From Treponema sp. (GTDB lineage Bacteria > Spirochaetota > Spirochaetia > Treponematales > Breznakiellaceae), in NCBI GenBank assembly GCA_009780285.1, contig WRAL01000076.1:1-6882 (forward strand): a DNA stretch of 6,882 bases, in the 5' to 3' direction. The translations under genes and the position numbers were made by a program. Of the stretch, positions 1 to 3,765 are shown one piece after another. How positions within the stretch are numbered: the stretch's first letter is position 1; each line of letters starts with the position of its first letter. Under the pieces are notes generated by a model that had not been told where the DNA came from, did not search any database, and saw only the letters and a program-made list of their open reading frames with translations.

Positions 1-102
1 CACGGAGGGTGGGCAGGCCCCTGCGGCCTGATTTCGACTAGGTTTTGGTTTTTGGGCAGCGGCCCCTTTTCGGCTAGATTAATTTTTAGGCAATGCGCCC
101 AC

Positions 103-131
103 TTGATCAAATTCGCCGAAAACGCTATGCT
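103..131 (+). promoter_or_regulatory. Promoter of the CAU tRNA gene
   Basis: A -35-like TTGATC (103-108) and a -10-like TATGCT (126-131) are separated by a 17-bp spacer, the standard sigma-70 geometry. Transcription would start around 137-139, only a few bases before the first base of the tRNA (141), so the primary transcript would carry almost no leader. This is pattern matching by eye. Both hexamers differ from consensus at two positions, and position is the main support. Confidence 0.5.
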
Positions 132-140
132 TCAAGTGTC

Positions 141-214
141 GGGCCTTTAGCTCAGTTGGTTAGAGCTGCGGACTCATAATCCGTAGGTCCCTGGTTCAAG
201 TCCAGGAAGGCCCA
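141..214 (+). tRNA. tRNA with CAU anticodon, probably tRNA-Ile2 (lysidine type); elongator tRNA-Met is the alternative
   Basis: The full cloverleaf can be drawn. The acceptor stem is 141-147 with 207-213 (7 pairs), with discriminator A214. The D stem is 150-153 with 163-166. The anticodon stem is 168-172 with 180-184 (last pair G-U), around loop 173-179 with CAU at 175-177. The variable loop is 185-189, and the T stem 190-194 pairs with 202-206 around loop TTCAAGT. The CCA end is not encoded. A CAU tRNA can be initiator Met, elongator Met, or Ile2 whose C34 is converted to lysidine by TilS to read AUA. The initiator type is unlikely because 1-72 is a normal G-C pair. The C4-G69, C5-G68 and U12-A23 pairs known as TilS determinants in E. 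coli are all present, and the T arm and anticodon loop resemble E. coli tRNA-Ile2, so Ile2 is favoured. It converges with the hicBA/mnmG genes on the other strand. Confidence 0.95.
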
Positions 215-221
215 GAATTTC

Positions 222-239
222 ACCTACGCGCCGCGAGCG
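222..239. repeat. Left copy of the 18-bp direct repeat flanking hicBA
   Basis: This 18-base stretch is identical to 652-669, exactly 430 bp away. It lies 7 bases after the tRNA end and contains the stop codon and last codons of hicA. Read on the minus strand in the mnmG frame, with the bases at 220-222 as stop, it encodes Leu-Ala-Ala-Arg-Arg-stop, the same C-terminus as MnmG. The two copies therefore bracket the toxin-antitoxin pair. The copy is probably a duplicate of the mnmG 3' end made when the pair was inserted. Confidence 0.85.
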
Positions 240-406
240 GCGCCTGGCGACAGGTTTTTAATTATCTTCCACGCGGTGGGCTCTCGTATGTCTGAATGGC
301 GTGGCACTTGATCGGCCTTGCCTGTTTTGGGCTGCATGTATTGGTCGTGCCTGACGAAAACGCATCCTTGCTCCAGCAGAATTTTCAGCAGGAGGTTCCT
401 TTTCAT
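224..406 (-). CDS. hicA: HicA-type mRNA interferase toxin, apparently with a shortened active-site hairpin
   Basis: This 60-residue protein matches the HicA family, small double-stranded-RNA-binding-fold toxins that cleave mRNA and are held inactive by HicB. Visible family features are the N-terminal helix (residues 2-13), the FVRH strand (17-20), the YMQPKTGK strand (23-30), the VPRH motif (34-37) and the helix EPTAWKIIKNL (42-52). Family members usually read roughly VRH-GG(S/N)H-D-x-Y, with the His of the GSH motif catalytic. Here VRH runs straight into DQY, so about four residues (12 bases) are missing between two His codons. One His (H20, codon 347-349) remains next to DQY. The tail PGAARGA is not family-like, and its last residues and TAG stop lie in the 222-239 repeat. 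The ATG overlaps the hicB stop by four bases (403-406), with AAGG a few bases upstream, so translation is coupled. The gene is intact as a reading frame, but toxicity is doubtful. Confidence 0.85.
   Translation of the reverse strand: MKRNLLLKILLEQGCVFVRHDQYMQPKTGKADQVPRHSDIREPTAWKIIKNLSPGAARGA
243..259 (+). terminator. Weak candidate terminator downstream of the tRNA
   Basis: CCTG (243-246) and CAGG (251-254) form a 4-bp stem closed by a GCGA tetraloop, followed by five T (255-259). Just upstream, GCGCCG (228-233) and CGGCGC (238-243) form another 6-bp hairpin. Together they could end the tRNA transcript. The stem next to the T-run is short, and the site lies inside hicA on the opposite strand, so this could be coincidence in GC-rich coding DNA. 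Confidence 0.3.
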
Positions 407-606
407 ACGGCGACCTTGAGCCTGCCCTGCTTTTTTTCCGTCGCTTCTTCCCGCGCCTGTTCTTCCTTGTAAAACTCGTAAAGATCGAGGAGCATCTCCT
501 CAAGCTCGGCAATTCCCTTTCCCTGCGTCCAGTGGCTTGGCCACAGGTTGAGGTATCCTATGAGCCATCCGTCCTTCTCTTCCCAATAAGTGTAGTCCAG
601 TTCCAT
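403..606 (-). CDS. hicB: HicB-type antitoxin, short form without a DNA-binding domain
   Basis: This 67-residue protein belongs to the HicB antitoxin family, which folds as a partial RNase-H-like domain and covers the HicA active site. The diagnostic part is residues 5-27, with TYWEEKDGW (strand), GYLN and the WTQGKG turn, followed by a helix (ELEEMLLDLYEFYKE) as in the short HicB subgroup with GYLNDYPDYWTQG-type motifs. The end (GRLKVAV) also fits that subgroup. No helix-turn-helix or ribbon-helix-helix extension is present, so self-regulation by this protein alone is not evident. It precedes hicA in the reverse (antitoxin-first) order and overlaps it by ATGA, typical of a coupled TA operon. 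AGGA abuts the ATG (607-610) with almost no spacing, so initiation may be weak. It lies 43 bp downstream of mnmG on the same strand and may be read through from it. Confidence 0.88.
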   Translation of the reverse strand: MELDYTYWEEKDGWLIGYLNLWPSHWTQGKGIAELEEMLLDLYEFYKEEQAREEATEKKQGRLKVAV

Positions 607-649
607 TCCTACATCATAAGCCGCTCAGCCCGGCCTTGCAAGCGCGCCC

Positions 650-2509
650 TTACCTACGCGCCGCGAGCGCGGCCAGGAGCGCCGCGTCCGAGGCGCGCAC
701 GCCGGGAAGGCGCGCCGCCTGCCCCACCGAAACGGGCCGCGCCTTTTCCAGCTTTTCGCGAGCCTCCGTGGAAAGGCCCTTGATCGCGCCGTAGTCGAAA
801 TCCTCGCGCAGGCGAATCGCGTCCATCTTCGCCGCGCGCGCCGCCATGCGATTCTCCTTTTCGATATAGCCGGCGTACTTGATGTCAAGGCGCGCGCGCT
901 CCAGCCACTCGGCGGGGTACGCGCCCAGTTCCGGCGCGGCCCGCAGCGCGTCCTCGATGCCCAGGCGCGAGTCGGCCAGCGCGCGCTCGACGCTTTCCCC
1001 GCCGTGGCCGAAAAACCGGTCGGCCTCTTCCCCGGCCGGCGCGCTCGGGCATTTTTTTTCGGCCAAAATCCCGCGTATTTCGCGCAGGGCTTCGTTCTTT
1101 TTAAGGAAGCGCTCCCAGCGCTCGTCGTCAAGAAGGCCGATCTCTCGGGCCTTGGGACAAAGGCGCGAGTCGCAGGTGTCGTGGCGCAGGGAAAGCCGGC
1201 GCTCGGCGCGGCTGGTGAACATCCGGTACGGCTCGCTCGCGCCGAGGGTCGTCAGGTCGTCGATCAGCACGCCGATATAGGCTTCCCAGCGGCCCAGAGC
1301 CAGCGGCTCGCGCCCGGCGAGCTTCAGCGCGGCGTTTATCCCGGCGACAAGGCCCTGCGCCGCGGCCTCCTCGTAGCCGGAAGAGCCGTTGACCTGCCCG
1401 GCGGCGAAAAAGCCGGAAATGCGCCTGGACTCAAGGCTGGGGCGCAGATCCAGCGGATCGACGCAGTCGTATTCCACCGCGTAGGCCGGCCGAACGATCC
1501 GCGCGCTTTCCAGCCCGACGATGCTTCGGATAAAAGCGGCCTGCGCGTCCTCCGGAAGCGAGCTTGAGGCGCCGTTCATGTAGACCTCGTTCGTGTGAAG
1601 GCCCTCCGGCTCGATGAAGATGTGATGGCGCGGCCGATCGGGAAAGCGCGCCACCTTGTCCTCGATCGACGGGCAGTAGCGCGCGCCTGAGCCGGATATT
1701 TTGCCCGAAAAAAGCGGCGAGCGCGCGAAGCCGGCGCGGATAATCTCGTGGGTGCGCTCGTTGGTGTAAGCGATCCAGCAGGGAAGAGGCTCCAGCGCGC
1801 CCGCGCAGGCGCCCGGCTCGGCGAAAAAGGAGAAAGGCTCCGGGGCCTCGCCGTCCTGCCTTTCCAGCTTTTCGTAGTCGATGGAATCCCCGGCAAGTCG
1901 CGCCGGCGTGCCGGTTTTCAGCCGCCGCGTCGGAAACCCCCGCGCCCTTAGCGCCGCGCCAAGGCCAATCGCCGCGCGCTCGCCCAGCCTTCCCTCGTCG
2001 CGCTCGCGGTCGCCTATAAAGATGCGCCCGTCCATGAAAGTCCCGGCGGCCAGAATCACCGCAGGAGCGGCAATCCGGTTCCCGCGCGCCGTTTCCACCC
2101 CGACGACGCGCGAGCCGGCCGCCGAGTCCTCGCAGATAAGGTCGGTAACCTCGTCCATGAAAACCGCAAGGCCCTTTTGCGCCTCGACCGCCGCGCGCGC
2201 CGCTCCCTGATACGCGCGCTTGTCCGCCTGCGCTCGCGGCGCCCGCACCGCCGGCCCCCGCGAGCGATTGAGAACCCGGTACTGAATCATCGCGCGGTCG
2301 ATCAGGCGCGCCATCTGCCCGCCCAGCGCGTCCACCTCGCGCACCAGGTTCCCCTTGGAAAGCCCGCCCACAGCCGGATTGCAGGAAAGCGCGCCGATCT
2401 GGTCGGGGTTCTGCGTAACAAGAAGCGCCGAAAAACCCAGGCGCGCCACGGCGAGGGACGCCTCGATCCCCGCGTGCCCTCCGCCTATCACAATGCAGTC
2501 GTAGTCCAT
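650..2509 (-). CDS. mnmG: tRNA uridine-5-carboxymethylaminomethyl modification enzyme MnmG (GidA)
   Basis: This 619-residue protein has full length for the family. MnmG is a cytoplasmic FAD enzyme that works with the GTPase MnmE and uses methylene-tetrahydrofolate and NADH to modify U34 of several tRNAs. Visible features are the N-terminal FAD-binding GGGHAG (9-14), SCNPAVGG with the first key cysteine C43, the NRSRGPAVRAPRAQADK block (81-97), KTGTPARL (198-205), ARYCPSIEDK with the second key cysteine C279, the family signature GQVNGSSGYEEAAAQG (371-386), and the C-terminal MnmE-contacting helical part with DIKYAGYIEKE (542-552) and LPGV (601-604). The start is right because the protein opens with the DxIVIGGGHAG beta strand, as in homologues. 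No convincing Shine-Dalgarno lies upstream. Instead a TATACT hexamer sits five bases before the ATG, which suggests a leaderless transcript. The last codons coincide with the repeat at 652-669. It is transcribed divergently from the lipoprotein genes and converges on the tRNA. Confidence 0.98.
   Translation of the reverse strand: MDYDCIVIGGGHAGIEASLAVARLGFSALLVTQNPDQIGALSCNPAVGGLSKGNLVREVDALGGQMARLIDRAMIQYRVLNRSRGPAVRAPRAQADKRAYQGAARAAVEAQKGLAVFMDEVTDLICEDSAAGSRVVGVETARGNRIAAPAVILAAGTFMDGRIFIGDRERDEGRLGERAAIGLGAALRARGFPTRRLKTGTPARLAGDSIDYEKLERQDGEAPEPFSFFAEPGACAGALEPLPCWIAYTNERTHEIIRAGFARSPLFSGKISGSGARYCPSIEDKVARFPDRPRHHIFIEPEGLHTNEVYMNGASSSLPEDAQAAFIRSIVGLESARIVRPAYAVEYDCVDPLDLRPSLESRRISGFFAAGQVNGSSGYEEAAAQGLVAGINAALKLAGREPLALGRWEAYIGVLIDDLTTLGASEPYRMFTSRAERRLSLRHDTCDSRLCPKAREIGLLDDERWERFLKKNEALREIRGILAEKKCPSAPAGEEADRFFGHGGESVERALADSRLGIEDALRAAPELGAYPAEWLERARLDIKYAGYIEKENRMAARAAKMDAIRLREDFDYGAIKGLSTEAREKLEKARPVSVGQAARLPGVRASDAALLAALAARR
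652..669. repeat. Right copy of the 18-bp direct repeat, forming the 3' end of mnmG
   Basis: It is identical to 222-239. This copy encodes the last residues of MnmG (Leu-Ala-Ala-Arg-Arg) and includes one base of its TAA stop (650-652). Bases 650-651 also match 220-221 at one of two positions. Because this copy is part of a conserved gene end, it is the likely original, and 222-239 the derived copy. Confidence 0.85.
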
Positions 2510-2514
2510 GCGAC

Positions 2515-2520
2515 AGTATA
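2515..2520 (-). promoter_or_regulatory. -10-like hexamer directly in front of the mnmG start codon
   Basis: Read on the minus strand the hexamer is TATACT, followed by GTCGC and the ATG of mnmG. A start site 6-8 bases after the -10 box would fall on or next to the ATG, giving a leaderless mRNA, in agreement with the lack of a Shine-Dalgarno. No good -35 box is seen at 16-18 bp spacing (the best is TTCCTT at 18 bp), so the element is tentative. Confidence 0.35.
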
Positions 2521-2577
2521 CCGCGCGCCCCGGGCGATAAGGAATGCGGGGGCGGGAAGGGCGTCGGTTTCGAGCGC

Positions 2578-2605
2578 TTGCTATTTTCCCACGCAGACGT
2601 ATAAT
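2578..2605 (+). promoter_or_regulatory. Promoter of the first lipoprotein gene
   Basis: TTGCTA (2578-2583) and a perfect TATAAT (2600-2605) are 16 bp apart. Transcription would start near 2611-2613, giving a leader of about 55 bases that contains a terminator-like hairpin before the ribosome binding site. This is the strongest promoter match in the window. Confidence 0.7.
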
Positions 2606-2617
2606 TGCTCACAGTGG

Positions 2618-2648
2618 GCCTTGCTGAATTATCAGACAAGGCTTTTTT
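2618..2648 (+). terminator. Terminator-like hairpin in the leader of the first lipoprotein gene (possible attenuator)
   Basis: GCCTTG (2618-2623) pairs with CAAGGC (2637-2642). CTGA (2624-2627) extends the stem with TCAG (2632-2635), leaving one bulged A (2636) and an ATTA loop. Six T follow at once (2643-2648). This is the layout of an intrinsic terminator, yet it lies between the TATAAT promoter and the start codon, with no gene upstream on this strand to terminate. It may limit expression by premature termination. No alternative antiterminator pairing or leader peptide is obvious. Confidence 0.65.
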
Positions 2649-2656
2649 CCTTCATT

Positions 2657-2661
2657 AGGAG
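2657..2661 (+). promoter_or_regulatory. Ribosome binding site AGGAG deciding the start of lipoprotein 1
   Basis: AGGAG ends two bases before a first ATG (2664) and five bases before a second, adjacent ATG (2667). The five-base spacing is in the normal range and the two-base spacing is too tight, so 2667 is preferred as the start. Confidence 0.7.
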
Positions 2662-2666
2662 AAATG

Positions 2667-3548
2667 ATGAAAAAATTGTTTGCGATGGTTGCTTCTGCGC
2701 TGGCGATGGCCGCGTTTTTTGGCTGCGAGGATCTTTTAAGCAGGACAATCCCCGATGAAGGCGATCGGATTCTTAGCTTTTTCGTTCCGGGGGAGACGGC
2801 GAGCGCCCTAATTCACGACGACAAGATAACGCTGTCGCTTGGCCAGGGCTCCAGGACGGTCGTGCCGAGCATAACCTTTTCAGATGGGGCGACGGTGATT
2901 CCTGTTTCACGGGAATACGCTTATGGGACTTTCGGGATTGGGATTGAGGCGCTGTGGAACGGCATCGTCGCGGCGGACGCGGCGGGCAGGCTGGCCGCCC
3001 ACGTCGAGGATCTGGTGCGGGGCACGCAGGGCTTTAAGGCGCCGGCGTTAAACAGGGCCATAGATTTTTCCAATGGCATGACAGGCTTTCTGGTAGTTTC
3101 CGGAGCGGGGGCCGTAAGGCTTTACAAAATCGGCGTGGTGCCTGAGCCTGAACCCGAACCGGAGCCCGAGCCTGAACCCGAGCCCGAGCCTGAGCCTGAG
3201 CCCGAGCCGGCGAGGCCGGAAATAATCAGTTTCGGCTTCTTGCGTGAGCATAGAAACAATAACAGCCTGGCGGAGGACGCCCATGGGGTGATTGAGGGCA
3301 ACATCATCAACGTGGTGGCAAGGATACGGCCGGACCTGCCGCTGCCGGATAGTCAGCACTCCCTTGTCATCGCCTTTGAGCTTTCGCCGGAAAGCATACT
3401 TCGTTTTGGGAACCGCCAAACGGGACACATCCTTGTGTCCGGCGGCGTCCCTGCCGTAAGCATTGCCGTCGGGGGCCATTTTGACGTGCACGTCGTTCGA
3501 GGCTCCGAATGGACAAGCTACAGGGTTTACGTAAGGTTCGAACACTAG
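2667..3548 (+). CDS. Lipoprotein with a paralogous N-terminal domain, a Pro-Glu linker and a small C-terminal domain
   Basis: I do not recognise a named gene. The 293-residue product (294 if the ATG at 2664 is used) begins with KKLF, a hydrophobic stretch and the lipobox FFGC, so Cys20 would be lipidated and the protein anchored in a membrane facing the periplasm or the outside. Residues 21-158 form a domain shared with the next lipoprotein, with landmarks CEDLLSRTIP, GDRILSF, SDGATVIPVS, ALWNG, AEDLVR-like HVEDLVR, GFLVVSGAG and AVRLYKI. The strand pattern and the SxGAT(V/L)(I)P motif recall the beta-sandwich repeats of the DUF5018 type, but this is only a guess. Residues 159-181 are eleven consecutive Pro-Glu pairs, a stiff extended linker. 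Residues 183-293 (EIISFGF ... YRVYVRF) look like a second small beta domain of similar layout. The gene has its own promoter and leader hairpin. Its stop codon lies within the left end of the 110-bp inverted-repeat element. Confidence 0.88.
   Translation: MKKLFAMVASALAMAAFFGCEDLLSRTIPDEGDRILSFFVPGETASALIHDDKITLSLGQGSRTVVPSITFSDGATVIPVSREYAYGTFGIGIEALWNGIVAADAAGRLAAHVEDLVRGTQGFKAPALNRAIDFSNGMTGFLVVSGAGAVRLYKIGVVPEPEPEPEPEPEPEPEPEPEPEPARPEIISFGFLREHRNNNSLAEDAHGVIEGNIINVVARIRPDLPLPDSQHSLVIAFELSPESILRFGNRQTGHILVSGGVPAVSIAVGGHFDVHVVRGSEWTSYRVYVRFEH
3141..3209 (+). repeat. Pro-Glu codon repeat (11 units) in lipoprotein 1
   Basis: Eleven hexanucleotide units of CCN-GAR plus a final CCG encode (Pro-Glu)11-Pro between the two domains. 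The third codon positions vary (cct, ccc, ccg; gag, gaa), so the peptide repeat is kept while the DNA repeat is imperfect. The same kind of tract, far longer, occurs in the third lipoprotein. Confidence 0.95.
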
Positions 3549-3654
3549 TGTTCCGGAATATTCGTTTTGCTAAATCGCAACGTTCGGTAATTCCTTGCCG
3601 GGCAAGGAATTACCTCAACCTGCATACCGTCATTTGAATATTCCAGAACACTAG
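3545..3654. mobile_element. 110-bp MITE-like element with 19-bp terminal inverted repeats
   Basis: The left end (3545-3563) and the right end (3636-3654) are inverted copies with one mismatch in 19 (3554 against 3645). The outermost four bases on each side are CTAG, itself a palindrome. They could be either part of the inverted repeat or a 4-bp target duplication around 15-bp repeats starting TGTTC. A perfect 29-bp palindrome sits in the interior, and there is no room for a transposase. This is the form of a non-autonomous miniature transposable element, though a large structured 3' hairpin is another reading. It covers the TAG stop (3546-3548) of lipoprotein 1 and lies between that gene and its terminator. 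Confidence 0.65.
3586..3614. repeat. Perfect 14-bp palindrome inside the MITE-like element
   Basis: The arms 3586-3599 and 3601-3614 are exact inverted copies around a single G (3600). As RNA the one-base loop would open a few pairs, leaving a strong hairpin. As DNA it could extrude as a cruciform or bind a dimeric protein. It is not followed by a T-run, so it is not itself a normal intrinsic terminator. Confidence 0.9.
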
Positions 3655-3665
3655 CCGCCGCCCCC

Positions 3666-3700
3666 GCAAGCCCCCTTTTCCGCGGGGGCTTGCTTTTTTT
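3666..3700 (+). terminator. Intrinsic terminator after lipoprotein 1
   Basis: GCAAGCCCCC (3666-3675) pairs perfectly with GGGGGCTTGC (3684-3693) around an 8-base loop, followed by seven T (3694-3700). This is a textbook rho-independent terminator. It should separate the transcript of lipoprotein 1 from that of lipoprotein 2. The inverted-repeat element at 3545-3654 now pushes it about 115 bp away from the stop codon. Confidence 0.93.
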
Positions 3701-3718
3701 CTACCGTAACTCTATACT
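3690..3718 (+). promoter_or_regulatory. Candidate promoter of the second lipoprotein gene, overlapping the terminator
   Basis: TTGCTT (3690-3695) and TATACT (3713-3718) are 17 bp apart. The -35 box lies in the last bases of the terminator stem and the first T of its tail. Transcription would start near 3725, about 40 bases before the ATG at 3766, where GGAG (3756-3759) gives a well-spaced ribosome binding site. A second possible -10, TAGAAT (3729-3734), has no good partner. Confidence 0.5.
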
Positions 3719-3765
3719 TAATCATTATTAGAATAGTTGAATTGGCTACAAAACTGGAGTGACAC

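Noticed and set aside
1..100. Open frame from the window start toward the tRNA
   Set aside because: The frame is short, has unusual composition and no recognisable motif, and continues into the tRNA promoter and the tRNA itself. It is not supported as a gene end.
67..122. 8-bp inverted repeat TTTTCGGC / GCCGAAAA around the tRNA promoter
   Set aside because: The arms are 40 bases apart, and such a short pair could be chance. No known operator fits it.
1004..1567. 187-codon plus-strand frame antisense to mnmG
   Set aside because: It has no ribosome binding site and no recognisable protein. Long antisense frames are expected opposite a GC-rich gene.
1431..2639. 402-codon minus-strand frame overlapping mnmG
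   Set aside because: It is the +1 shadow of mnmG in GC-rich DNA, with low-complexity Arg/Gly/Ala content. The MnmG frame has all family motifs.
3545..3654. CRISPR repeat or attachment site
   Set aside because: There is only one palindromic unit, with no repeat-spacer periodicity and no integrase nearby. The inverted ends fit a MITE-like element better.
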